Assembly: GCA_029060215.1 (NCBI GenBank)
Contig: JAIDUK010000020.1
Location: 1-50,340, forward strand
Source of the DNA: Alistipes sp.
Lineage (GTDB): Bacteria > Bacteroidota > Bacteroidia > Bacteroidales > Rikenellaceae
Direction: 5' to 3'
Length of the DNA stretch: 50,340 nt
Shown here: in pieces, positions 16,749 through 23,828 of the stretch
Layout of the letters: each line of letters starts with the position of its first letter
Position numbering within the stretch: position 1 is the stretch's first letter
The notes under the pieces: model-generated
Told to the model about the DNA's origin: nothing
The model's database searches: none
The model's input: the letters and a program-made list of their open reading frames with translations, nothing else
Position numbers and translations under genes: made by a program

Positions 16749-16787
16749 GCCGCCGCTATTTCCGGATGAATCCGATAGGGCGGCGGC
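16749..16787 (-). terminator. Terminator overlapping the end of the ORF6N gene
   Basis: GCCGCCGC (16749-16756) pairs with GCGGCGGC (16780-16787). It is followed on the minus strand by ACTCTTTTTT. The stem encodes the last residues of the ORF6N protein. Confidence 0.65.
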
Positions 16788-17280
16788 TGCGGATGGACGG
16801 GCGGTCGTGCGACTGCAATTCCGCCAGCGTCTGGTTGATGAGTTCCAGCTGCATTCGGGTGTCTTCGTTGATGTCGTTCTGGTCGGCGAAGATTTCTTCG
16901 ATGTACTCCTTGAGTTCTTGCACTTGTGTTTCCAGTCGTCCGATTCGGTCGCTCGGCGGGGCGGTCAATAGCTGACGGATGGCGACGAACGCCCGCATGA
17001 CTGCAATATTTACCTGAATGGCCGTTTCGCTGCGCAGGACACTCGACAGCATGGCTACGCCTTGTTCCGTAAAAGCGAACGGGGCATATTTCGGGTATTT
17101 TCCTCGGCCTGCTTCTAAGGTCACAATTTGTGATCTTAATCTGATTATCAGTTCGTTGTACTCCTCTTGCGTCAGCTCGAACATAAAATCCGATGGGAAT
17201 CGCTGGCTGTTGCGGCGGACGGCTTGTTTGAGAACCTTGGTCTCTACCTGATACATCGCCGCTAAATCGAAGTCGAGCAT
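16756..17280 (-). pseudogene. ORF6N-domain (phage antirepressor-type) gene, 5'-truncated
   Basis: From the ATG at 17280 the protein has 174 residues. It begins directly inside the ORF6N domain ([19 protein letters not shown]), so the usual preceding strand containing an IRGQ-type motif is missing. The ORF6N core (to about residue 90, with [10 protein letters not shown] and [14 protein letters not shown]) and a C-terminal coiled coil (about 115-160) are intact. Upstream of the ATG the frame runs straight into a 17-bp copy of the tRNA-Met 3' end (17289-17305). The gene therefore appears cut by a recombination event at that point. A shortened but expressed protein is possible; I see no promoter. 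ORF6N proteins come from phages and other mobile elements. Confidence 0.7.
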
Positions 17281-17288
17281 GACGCTTG

Positions 17289-17305
17289 GTAGCGGGAGGA
17301 GGACT
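17289..17305. repeat. 17-bp duplicate of the tRNA-Met 3' end (att-like scar)
   Basis: GTAGCGGGAGGAGGACT here is identical to 17461-17477, which is the 3' end of the tRNA-fMet gene plus one base. The distance between the copies is 172 bp. Tyrosine integrases often leave such duplications of tRNA 3' ends. Confidence 0.7.
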
Positions 17306-17421
17306 GACGGCGCTTTGCTTGTCTTCGGTCTGTCGTCGCTCGGCAAAGCTCGGACGCGTCCGGCTCTGCGCTCGCTCCTAAGACCGTCCGAACCTGCGGT
17401 TCCTGTCTTCCCTCGGTATCA

Positions 17422-17459
17422 AAAGCAAAAGAACGCATTTCGATGCGTTCTTTTGCTTT
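17422..17459 (-). terminator. Terminator of tRNA-fMet
   Basis: A 17-bp perfect stem (17422-17438 with 17443-17459, loop TTCG) lies directly after the tRNA on the minus strand. It ends in a T-rich arm. Confidence 0.8.
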
Positions 17460-17461
17460 AG

Positions 17462-17534
17462 TAGCGGGAGGAGGACTCGAACCTCCGACCTCCGGGTTAT
17501 GAGCCCGACGAGCTGCCAACTGCTCTATCCCGCG
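17462..17534 (-). tRNA. Initiator tRNA-Met (CAT)
   Basis: 73 nt without an encoded CCA. The anticodon loop CTCATAA sits on a stem with three consecutive G-C pairs (GGG/CCC), and position 1 (C) does not pair with position 72 (T). Both features are hallmarks of bacterial initiator tRNA. The T arm is GGAGG-TTCGAGT-CCTCC. It is preceded on the minus strand by a TTTG-N18-TTACCTTTG promoter and followed by a hairpin terminator. Confidence 0.93.
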
Positions 17535-17570
17535 ATATATCTTAAGAGTGGATCTATCGCTTTTGCACTG

Positions 17571-17601
17571 CAAAGGTAATACAAAAAACGGTGTTTGCAA
17601 A
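17571..17601 (-). promoter_or_regulatory. Promoter of tRNA-fMet
   Basis: On the minus strand: TTTG (17598-17601), 18-bp spacer, TTACCTTTG (17571-17579), about 37 bp before the tRNA 5' end. Confidence 0.65.
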
Positions 17602-17676
17602 ATAAATTTTCGGCAGCCGGGTTCCGAATCGCTGCATCGTATTGCCGAGCAGAGAGTTAGTACTGCCTAAAAAAAA

Positions 17677-19461
17677 TTATTTCCGGATGCGGGCCGCGAC
17701 GATTTCGGCCAGATCGCGCACCTCGGCGGCGGCGCCCCGGGCGATGGCTTTCTTGCAGAGCGGACAAGCAGTGACGATGGTTTCGGCCCCCGTGGCTTCG
17801 AGCTGCGCGGCTGCCGAACGGGCGATGGCGGCCTGCTGCCCGTCCGAAATGGCCGTATTGGCCACCGAGGAGCCGCAGCAAGGGGCGTTTTCGCGCGTCT
17901 GGGCGGGTTCGAGCAGCTGTCCCAGCGCTTCGATGACGGCGCGCGGCTGGTCGTAGATGCCGCTGCCGCGTCCCAGTTCGCAGGGGTCGTGGTAGGTGTA
18001 GCGCGCGTCGGTGCGGTCGAGTTTCAACCGCCCTGTGCGCAGCAGCCGCAGGATGTATTCGGAGTGGTGGAGCACCTCGATGCCTTCCAGCGCATAGTCC
18101 TCGCGGAAGACCTTCAGGCAGATCGGACATGAGGTGACCAGCGTGGCGATGCCGTGTTTGCGCAGCAGCTCGGTGTTGTATTGCATCATCTTGCGCGCGG
18201 CGTCGGTCTCGCCTGCGAGTTTGAGCGGCCGGCCGCAGCAGACGCCGCCGCTGCGGTCGGCCCACCAGACTTCTTCGCCGGCGGCCGTGAAGAGCTGTTC
18301 CATGGCGTTCAGAATGCGCGGCGTCAGCAGGGTCATGCACCCCGCGAAGTAGCCCGTCTTGCCTGTGCCCTGCGAACGGTCGATGCCCTTGAGATAGGCA
18401 TAGCGGCGTTTGTCGGGCAGGTTGCGGAGCTTGTCGCGCGAGTTGAGCCGCAGGGTGTTGAGGTCGATGCCCACGGGGCATTTGTCGGCGCAGCGGCCGC
18501 ACATCAGGCAGTTGTCGGCGATTTCGGGCCGGAGCATCCGGTAGCGGCGGTCGCGCAGGAAGTAGACCGACTGGACGTTGTCCGCACCCAGTACGCTCTG
18601 CAATTGGCAAGGGTCGATGCAGATGCCGCAGCGCGAACAGGCCTCGATCTGGAACCGGTCGAACGAGGTGGCTTTTTCGCCCGAGCGCAGCCGGTAGCGA
18701 CGCAGGAAGATCAGCGGTATCTCGGTGAAAATGTGCATGTAGCGCGAGAAAGGCAGCGCCACGAAGAAGAGCCCCAGACACGAGGAGTAGAACCACCATG
18801 CGGCGCTCTCGACGTTCATCAGCGTGAGCATGCCGATATGGTCGTGCATCCATCCGCCCAAGGTTCCTGTGAGAAAACTTCCGCCGCCGTAGAGGGCGCA
18901 GGTGGCGCTTTCGGCCAACAGCCGGGCCGGAAATATGAACCACAGGGCCGAGAGGGCGATGCGGTCGCCGAGGAGGTGCCGGGTCGTGCGGCGCATGCCC
19001 ATCGCCTTGGACCTCAGGCGTTTGCCCCATGCCAGCGCCACGCCCGAAAGGACGAAGAGCAGCAGCAGGTCCATCGCGAAGTCGAAAAACGCGTTGCGGG
19101 GCAGTCCGGTGGCGAAGTACTTGAAAAAGACGTGCCCCTGCAACGGTACGTAGCGGAATCCCAAGTGGGCGGCCGTCTCGGCCCAGCCCACGGCGATCAG
19201 CAGGAACCACCCGAAAGCCAGCGACATGTGCATGTAGCCCAGCACGGGATTGATGCGGAAGATGCGGCGGTGCAGCAGCGATTCGCAAAATACTTCGCCG
19301 ATGGCGTCCAACGTTGCGCGCGAGGGTATCCCGCGCAGAATCAGCATCTTGTCGGCCCGGGGCAGCCGGAGAAGCCACACGAGCCATTTGCCCAGCACCA
19401 CGGCGAACATGGCCGCGGCGCCGAGGATGAACGGCAGGCAGAACGGTGCGTAGAATTTCAT
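17677..19461 (-). CDS. Fused membrane/HdrD-like iron-sulfur subunit (DsrMK/HdrED-type)
   Basis: 594 residues. The N-terminal ~270 residues hold about five to six transmembrane segments resembling the quinone-facing cytochrome-b-like subunits HdrE/DsrM. Then come two [4Fe-4S] motifs (CSRCGICIDPC and CLMCGRCADKCP) and two complete CCG domains. The first CCG domain has GYFAGC, VCCGRP and CPIC; the second has HDPC, PCCG and CPLC. The CCG domains should bind noncubane [4Fe-4S] clusters as in HdrB/HdrD. This is the last and membrane-anchoring gene of the five-gene operon and starts 3 bp after the small HdrC-like gene. It could move electrons between the soluble Hdr-like proteins and menaquinone. 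Direction and redox partner are unknown. Confidence 0.85.
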   Translation of the reverse strand: MKFYAPFCLPFILGAAAMFAVVLGKWLVWLLRLPRADKMLILRGIPSRATLDAIGEVFCESLLHRRIFRINPVLGYMHMSLAFGWFLLIAVGWAETAAHLGFRYVPLQGHVFFKYFATGLPRNAFFDFAMDLLLLFVLSGVALAWGKRLRSKAMGMRRTTRHLLGDRIALSALWFIFPARLLAESATCALYGGGSFLTGTLGGWMHDHIGMLTLMNVESAAWWFYSSCLGLFFVALPFSRYMHIFTEIPLIFLRRYRLRSGEKATSFDRFQIEACSRCGICIDPCQLQSVLGADNVQSVYFLRDRRYRMLRPEIADNCLMCGRCADKCPVGIDLNTLRLNSRDKLRNLPDKRRYAYLKGIDRSQGTGKTGYFAGCMTLLTPRILNAMEQLFTAAGEEVWWADRSGGVCCGRPLKLAGETDAARKMMQYNTELLRKHGIATLVTSCPICLKVFREDYALEGIEVLHHSEYILRLLRTGRLKLDRTDARYTYHDPCELGRGSGIYDQPRAVIEALGQLLEPAQTRENAPCCGSSVANTAISDGQQAAIARSAAAQLEATGAETIVTACPLCKKAIARGAAAEVRDLAEIVAARIRK

Positions 19462-19463
19462 CG

Positions 19464-19799
19464 TCAGAGGTCTCCCAATTTGTGTTTGATGAGCATCACC
19501 ACCCCGCGCGTATTGATGCCCCGTGGGCATACCAGACGGCATTTGCCGCAGAGCATGCACTTGTTCATCTCTTCGTAGGCGCCCGCATATTCGCCGCGGC
19601 GCACGAGGGTGTGGACCCGCCGGAAGTTGAACTCCGTCAGGTTGCCGGCGGTGCAGACCGCCGTGCAGCTGCCGCACCCGATGCAGGTTTGCAGCTCGGG
19701 CATCTCATGCAGGATTTCGTCGCTCTTGCGCAGGTTGTTGCGGTCGACGTCGATGGCCCGCGGCTTGGAGATGGTGTATCCGAAGTTGATGGATGCCAT
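19464..19799 (-). CDS. HdrC-like 2x[4Fe-4S] ferredoxin-type subunit (short)
   Basis: 111 residues, soluble. Two cluster motifs are complete: Cys39, 42, 45 and 49 (TCIGCGSCTAVC) and Cys81, 84, 87 and 91 (KCMLCGKCRLVC). The arrangement matches HdrC, the electron bridge between the flavin subunit and the CCG subunits. It sits between the HdrA-like and membrane HdrD-like genes with 4-bp and 2-bp gaps, strongly implying one complex. Confidence 0.88.
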   Translation of the reverse strand: MASINFGYTISKPRAIDVDRNNLRKSDEILHEMPELQTCIGCGSCTAVCTAGNLTEFNFRRVHTLVRRGEYAGAYEEMNKCMLCGKCRLVCPRGINTRGVVMLIKHKLGDL

Positions 19800-19803
19800 G
19801 GCT

Positions 19804-20808
19804 TCAGGCTTTCAGATAGGCCGCCACGGCGTCGGCCGCGGCCGTGGCTTCGTTGAGGGTCTCGCCGATGTTCTTGGGCGCCGTGACGGTCCCGGCATAG
19901 AAAATCCCTTCGACATTGCTTTCGACGTTGTGCAGGAAATGGTCGCGCGGGGCCATGAATCCGCTCGGGGCGCGTTGCAGCCCGGCGCTTTCGGCCAATG
20001 CGGCGTTGTCGTCGTTGGCCCGCATGCCCACCAACAGGACCAGCATGTCGACGCTCATGCGCAAGGGGCGTCCCGTGAGGGTATCCTCGGCCTTGATCTG
20101 GATGCGTCCGTCGAGCGTGGGCGCCGCTTCGGATATGCGGCCGCGGACGAAATGGACGTTGCACCGCTGCTGCGCCTCGCGGTACATCTCCTCATAGCCG
20201 GGGCCGAACATGCGGATGTCCATGTAGAAGTTGAAGATGTCGGCCTCGGGGAAACGCTGCTTGAGTTCCATGGCCTGCTTCACCCCCGTGATGCAGCAGA
20301 CGCGCGAACAATGCTGCTGGCACACCTTCTCGTCGCGCGAACCGACGCAGTGGAGCAGGGCTATGCGCCGCGGAGCCGTCCCGTCGGCGCGCGCCACGCG
20401 GCCCTCGTTGAGCATCCGCTCGATGTCGGCCGAGGTGAAAACATTGTCGTAGAGTCCGTAGCCGTATTCTTCTTTCAGCGCGGCGTCGAACAGGGTGAAT
20501 CCCGAGGCCAGCACCACGGCGTCGCATTCGAGCCGCTGGCCGTCGGCGAGGGTCACGCTCTTGGGCGTCAGGCTCCGGACCTCGGCCCGGGTGCGGAGCC
20601 GTATCCCCTGCGCTTCGATCCGCCGCCGCAATTCGGTGAGGATCTCCTCGGCGGGAGTGAATGTGGGGAACAGGGCGTGCCAACCCCGGAGCTTGCCGCC
20701 CGGTTCGGCCTCTTTTTCGAGGATGAGCGGTTCGATGCCCCGCTCCGCAAGGCGCAGGGCCGTCTGCATGCCGGCAGCGCCGCCGCCTATGATGATCGCT
20801 TTTTTCAT
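19804..20808 (-). CDS. HdrA-like FAD-binding subunit (short form)
   Basis: 334 residues. The N-terminal Rossmann motif IIGGGAAGMQTAL binds FAD. LHCVGSRDEK and HCSRVCCITGVKQA are the HdrA-specific cysteine motifs. The C-terminal GIFYAGTVTAPKNIGETLNEA is the second flavin-contact block. It is about half the length of methanogen HdrA (about 650 residues). It lacks the N-terminal extension and the C-terminal ferredoxin-like part, resembling QmoA-like short forms. It is the third gene of the operon. Whether it performs flavin-based electron bifurcation cannot be told from sequence. Confidence 0.88.
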   Translation of the reverse strand: MKKAIIIGGGAAGMQTALRLAERGIEPLILEKEAEPGGKLRGWHALFPTFTPAEEILTELRRRIEAQGIRLRTRAEVRSLTPKSVTLADGQRLECDAVVLASGFTLFDAALKEEYGYGLYDNVFTSADIERMLNEGRVARADGTAPRRIALLHCVGSRDEKVCQQHCSRVCCITGVKQAMELKQRFPEADIFNFYMDIRMFGPGYEEMYREAQQRCNVHFVRGRISEAAPTLDGRIQIKAEDTLTGRPLRMSVDMLVLLVGMRANDDNAALAESAGLQRAPSGFMAPRDHFLHNVESNVEGIFYAGTVTAPKNIGETLNEATAAADAVAAYLKA

Positions 20809-20837
20809 ATGAGTTTCTTCTGTTTGCGGGCGGCCGC

Positions 20838-21923
20838 CTATTCGCGCATGTCGTAGAGCGTGTCGGGCGGGCAGCCGTTGACCACCGCCGAAGCGGGTTT
20901 GCCTATGTATTTGCCGTTGCGGCCCAGATATTTGGCCGCCGGGTCGTAGTCGATGCCCATCTTGTCCAACAGGGGCTCCACGTCGACTTGGTGCATCTGC
21001 ATGCCCAAGGCCCACGGGTCGTAGCCCAGCACCAGCCCGGCCATCTCCTCGTAGGTGAGCACCGGGATGCCGTGGCCGTTCTCGCCGTAGGTCGTACCCT
21101 CCATTTCGGCGATGGCATACTGCCACTTGTCGAGGAACATGGCGCAGCCCGGGCAGTTGGCCACGATGAAATCGGGTTTGTAGGGGGCCATGCTCTCCAG
21201 CTTCTTGTGCGAATTGGCGATCGAGTAGCCGCGGTTGGCCTGCACCAGATAGTTGCGGAAGCCGAAGCCGCAGCAATGCCGCCGCTCGGGGTAGTCGACG
21301 CACTGCCCGCCCCACGACTCGACCATGCCGGCCAGCACGTAGGGGAACTCCGAACCGCCGATGCCCGACTTGGGGAAGATCTTGGCGTAGTGGCAGCCGA
21401 TGTGCTCGACCACGCGCAGGGGTTCGCCCGTGAGGGTGTTGACCAGCTTGCGCTTGGCCTTGCGGGCTATTTCTTCGCGGAAGTGGAACACGATGTCCGA
21501 CGTGTGGGCCAGACTGGCGGGCTTGCGGAATTCGCGGCCTGTGGCTTTCAACAGGTTTTCGCGGGCCTTCTCCTCTGTCTCGGGGAACTCTTCCCATGTG
21601 GCCAGTATCTCGGAGTAGACGCCGAACGAAGTGATGCACGAAGCCACCAGATTCTCGTAGCCCGCTTCGGTCATCAGGGCGAACTGGCGTGCGACGACGG
21701 CCATGATCGTTTCGAGCGGCACGATGTCGGAGTGGTAGCCGATGCCCGTGCACGACGAGTGTTTGGGGTCGTCGAGCAAGTCGCGGCCGAGGTCGTTGCG
21801 CAGGATGTCGATGAAGGCCTTTTCGCTGCCCGGGAAAAAGTTCTGGCGGATGCAGCTGCGCGCGTAGTAGTAGCGGTCGTCGGCGATCTGTTTCTGATAT
21901 TCTTTCCAGCTGTTGCGTTTCAT
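20838..21923 (-). CDS. HdrB-like CCG-domain subunit with one degenerate domain
   Basis: 361 residues from MKRNSWKEYQ. The C-terminal CCG domain is complete (HIGCHYAK, RHCCGFGF, NCPGCAMF) and should hold one noncubane [4Fe-4S] cluster. In the N-terminal domain the expected cysteines are mostly replaced: PGS instead of PGC, SSCTG instead of CCG, and CITS where CxxC is expected. So only one cluster is predicted, compared with two in methanogen HdrB. A start 14 codons upstream would overlap the preceding gene. It is the second gene of the operon, 7 bp after the HdrC-like gene. Confidence 0.85.
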   Translation of the reverse strand: MKRNSWKEYQKQIADDRYYYARSCIRQNFFPGSEKAFIDILRNDLGRDLLDDPKHSSCTGIGYHSDIVPLETIMAVVARQFALMTEAGYENLVASCITSFGVYSEILATWEEFPETEEKARENLLKATGREFRKPASLAHTSDIVFHFREEIARKAKRKLVNTLTGEPLRVVEHIGCHYAKIFPKSGIGGSEFPYVLAGMVESWGGQCVDYPERRHCCGFGFRNYLVQANRGYSIANSHKKLESMAPYKPDFIVANCPGCAMFLDKWQYAIAEMEGTTYGENGHGIPVLTYEEMAGLVLGYDPWALGMQMHQVDVEPLLDKMGIDYDPAAKYLGRNGKYIGKPASAVVNGCPPDTLYDMRE

Positions 21924-21930
21924 GGCGGTG

Positions 21931-22629
21931 TCAATAGTGCTCGTTGCTGTTGTTCGAAAAGACATCCATCATGTATTCCTGCGTCGCACCCTCTTCGTAG
22001 CCCAGCTCGCGGGCCTTGCGGTCGGAGTGTTGCTCGATGCTCTCGAACATCGCCTTGCCGCCGCTCACCTCGAAGATGCGCTCGATTTCGCCGAGCGATT
22101 CTTCGTCCAAGCGGCGCAGGGCCCCCGCGCCGTGGCGCATGTAGACGGGGGTGAACTGCGGGAAGATATCCTTGTCGTGGTCGAAGATCCACTTCCAGAC
22201 GGTGCCCTGCTCGGGGTGCAGCTCGGGTTTGACCAGCCGCGGCACGATGCAGTAGCCTGTGCGCAGGATGTTGTCGCCGATGATGCGTTTGAGGGCCAGC
22301 TGCTGGCGCCCCTTTTCGCTCTCGGCGAAGTAGCCCAGTTTCTGCGACAGCGTGCGCAGGGCTTGGATGACGTAGCCCGGGGTGTTGCCGCGCGGGCAGC
22401 GCGGACGGCACGACATGCACTCGCCGCAGTACCAGATGGTGTCGCTTTTGAGGAGCCGTTCGATGGCCTCCTCGTCGCGCGTCTGCACGATGGAGACGAT
22501 CTGCCGCGGGTCGTAGTTGTAGAACTCCGCCGCGGGGCAGACGCCCGTGCAGACGCCGCAGTTCATGCAGGCGTTGAGCCCCTCGCGGAACCGCACGTCC
22601 TCCATGAGCATGTCGAAATATTTTGCCAT
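21931..22629 (-). CDS. HdrC-like 2x[4Fe-4S] subunit (long)
   Basis: 232 residues. Cys21, 24, 27 and 31 (CMNCGVCTGVC) and Cys68, 71, 74 and 78 (CGECMSCRPRC) form two [4Fe-4S] motifs. They are followed by a helical region and an acidic C-terminus. It is the first gene of the Hdr-like operon, with a TACCTTTG -7 element at 22653-22660. The operon thus encodes two HdrC-type and two HdrB/D-type subunits plus one flavoprotein. The organism shows no sign of methanogenesis or sulfate respiration in this window, so the substrate is open. Confidence 0.88.
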   Translation of the reverse strand: MAKYFDMLMEDVRFREGLNACMNCGVCTGVCPAAEFYNYDPRQIVSIVQTRDEEAIERLLKSDTIWYCGECMSCRPRCPRGNTPGYVIQALRTLSQKLGYFAESEKGRQQLALKRIIGDNILRTGYCIVPRLVKPELHPEQGTVWKWIFDHDKDIFPQFTPVYMRHGAGALRRLDEESLGEIERIFEVSGGKAMFESIEQHSDRKARELGYEEGATQEYMMDVFSNNSNEHY

Positions 22630-22652
22630 ATCTGCGAAAAACCTTTGCAGCG

Positions 22653-22660
22653 CAAAGGTA
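22653..22660 (-). promoter_or_regulatory. -7 element of the Hdr-like operon
   Basis: TACCTTTG on the minus strand, 23 bp before the first ATG. A clear -33 TTTG is not visible, so this promoter may need an activator. Confidence 0.45.
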
Positions 22661-22774
22661 GTCGTTTCCGCCGGTTCGCACGGTGGTATAAATGCGTATT
22701 TCGGCTTTTGTTTGAAAGAGACCGCCCCGGCTCAGAGCCGGGGCGGGTTGTGCTTGTGCAGTCCGGTCCGGGAT

Positions 22775-22811
22775 GCTAAAATTTTAGCAAGGGTTGCTAA
22801 AACGTTTTAGC
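22775..22811. repeat. Two tandem near-identical palindromes
   Basis: GCTAAAATTTTAGC (22775-22788) and GCTAAAACGTTTTAGC (22796-22811) are perfect palindromes 7 bp apart. They lie 17-53 bp past the folA stop and about 115 bp upstream of the Hdr promoter. No T run follows on either strand, so a tandem operator fits better than a terminator. Confidence 0.6.
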
Positions 22812-22827
22812 GGCCGGCCGATGCGGG

Positions 22828-23307
22828 CTATTTCCGCTCGTAGGTCTCGAACGCGAAAGGATAGGGGTAATCGGTGCCATGCTCGAACCGCTCGGAAGCG
22901 ACGAGCCGCCATTCGGCCGGGTCCCAGTCGGGGAAACGGGTGTCGCCCTCGTAGGGGTGCTCTACGCGCGTGAGGTAGAAGCGGTGGGCGAGCGGGAGCG
23001 CCGCGGCGTAGATCTGTGCGCCGCCGATGATGAAAACCTCCTCGCCGGGGGAGAAGAGCGTCAGCGCTTCGTCGAGCGAATGGACTGTTTCGCAACCGGC
23101 GATTGCTATCTCCTGCCGCGTAATGACCACGTTGCGGCGGTTGGGCAGCGGGCGGCCGAGTGACTCGTAGGTCTTGCGCCCCATGACCACGGGGTGGCCC
23201 GAAGTGAGGGCCTTGAAATGCTGCAAATCCTCGCGGATGTGCCACAACAGCGTGTTCTTGTCGCCGATTGTTCCGTTCGACGCTACGGCAACTATGAGGG
23301 AGATCAT
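22828..23307 (-). CDS. folA: Dihydrofolate reductase
   Basis: 159 residues from MISLIVAVASNGTIG. The upstream in-frame extension encodes a dispersed repeat and is rejected. The substrate-binding LLWHIREDLQHFK (acidic residue near 26) and the NADPH-binding VVMGRKTYESLG and VFIIGGAQIY blocks are intact. It reduces dihydrofolate produced by thymidylate synthase, which is encoded nearby. The two genes are separated by a GIY-YIG gene and its flanking repeats, so an ancestral thyA-folA operon seems to have been interrupted. Confidence 0.94.
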   Translation of the reverse strand: MISLIVAVASNGTIGDKNTLLWHIREDLQHFKALTSGHPVVMGRKTYESLGRPLPNRRNVVITRQEIAIAGCETVHSLDEALTLFSPGEEVFIIGGAQIYAAALPLAHRFYLTRVEHPYEGDTRFPDWDPAEWRLVASERFEHGTDYPYPFAFETYERK

Positions 23308-23325
23308 GGTCTTGAGGGTTTTATC

Positions 23326-23366
23326 CGTCATCGCGAGGAGGGCCGGGAGCCCGACGCGGCGATCCG
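23326..23366 (-). repeat. Diverged inverted copy of the TCATTGCGAGGAG repeat
   Basis: Starts CGTCATCGCGAGGAG and ends GACGCGGCGATCCG. It resembles the inverse complement of the 33-bp repeats at 23436 and 23783, with changes in the centre. With the copy at 23436 it could form a long hairpin directly upstream of folA. Confidence 0.6.
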
Positions 23367-23435
23367 AACAAGCGGCAAAACGAGAACGTTTCAACGAGGC
23401 TTCGAAAGCGTTGCAAGGGGATGCCCGCGTATTTA

Positions 23436-23468
23436 GATTGCCGCGTCGCTTCGCTCCTCGCAATGACG
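23436..23468 (+). repeat. 33-bp dispersed repeat, left copy flanking the GIY-YIG gene
   Basis: Begins GATTGCCGCGTCGCTTCGCT and is identical over 33 bp to 23783-23815, in the same orientation. Read on the other strand it is the widespread TCATTGCGAGGAGCGAAGCG-type repeat. Confidence 0.85.
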
Positions 23469-23487
23469 GTGTGAGTATTTTTTGATA

Positions 23488-23763
23488 TTATTCAGATAAA
23501 TTCTTCCACGATGGATTGCCGCTGTCGATCAATTCCATTTTCTTTTTGCGCGACCAACTTTTCCATTGTTTTTCGCGGGCGATCGCTGCTGCAATGTTCG
23601 GATGCTCCTCGAAATAGACCAGCTTGTGTACCTTGTATCTGCTCGTAAAAGAAGATAGCCCGTTAGCGTGTTCCGCCAAACGGCGATGCAAGTCGGAGGT
23701 CACTCCTGCATAAAGCACCGTGTGCGTGGTGTTTGTCAAAATGTATGTATAGCTTTTTTTCAA
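23488..23763 (-). CDS. Small GIY-YIG-family nuclease
   Basis: 91 residues if translation starts at the TTG at 23763. No in-frame ATG exists before sequence that belongs to the flanking repeat. The GIY-YIG core reads YTYIL ... LYAGVTSDLHRR (residues 5-28), with Arg27 and the catalytic-type Glu near 64 (AREKQWKSW). This matches the UPF0213/UvrC-N-like single-domain proteins. The direct 33-bp repeats at 23436 and 23783 flank it tightly. The TTG start and lack of a promoter leave open that it is weakly expressed or decaying. Confidence 0.8.
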   Translation of the reverse strand: MKKSYTYILTNTTHTVLYAGVTSDLHRRLAEHANGLSSFTSRYKVHKLVYFEEHPNIAAAIAREKQWKSWSRKKKMELIDSGNPSWKNLSE

Positions 23764-23782
23764 CGTTCCGGAGTATTGTTCG

Positions 23783-23815
23783 GATTGCCGCGTCGCTTCG
23801 CTCCTCGCAATGACG
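23783..23815 (+). repeat. 33-bp dispersed repeat, right copy flanking the GIY-YIG gene
   Basis: Identical to 23436-23468 over 33 bp. It lies between the thyA stop (23829) and the GIY-YIG start. Confidence 0.85.
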
Positions 23816-23828
23816 TGCTGCTGTATGG

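Noticed and set aside
17281..17346. An upstream start for the ORF6N gene at 17346
   Set aside because: The extra residues are the translation of the duplicated tRNA 3' end and scar DNA, not of the ORF6N family N-terminus.
17677..22629. Dissimilatory sulfite reductase (Dsr) or methanogenic Hdr assignment
   Set aside because: No dsrAB, qmo-linked aps or methanogenesis genes are present and the subunits are short or degenerate, so only an Hdr-like label is justified.
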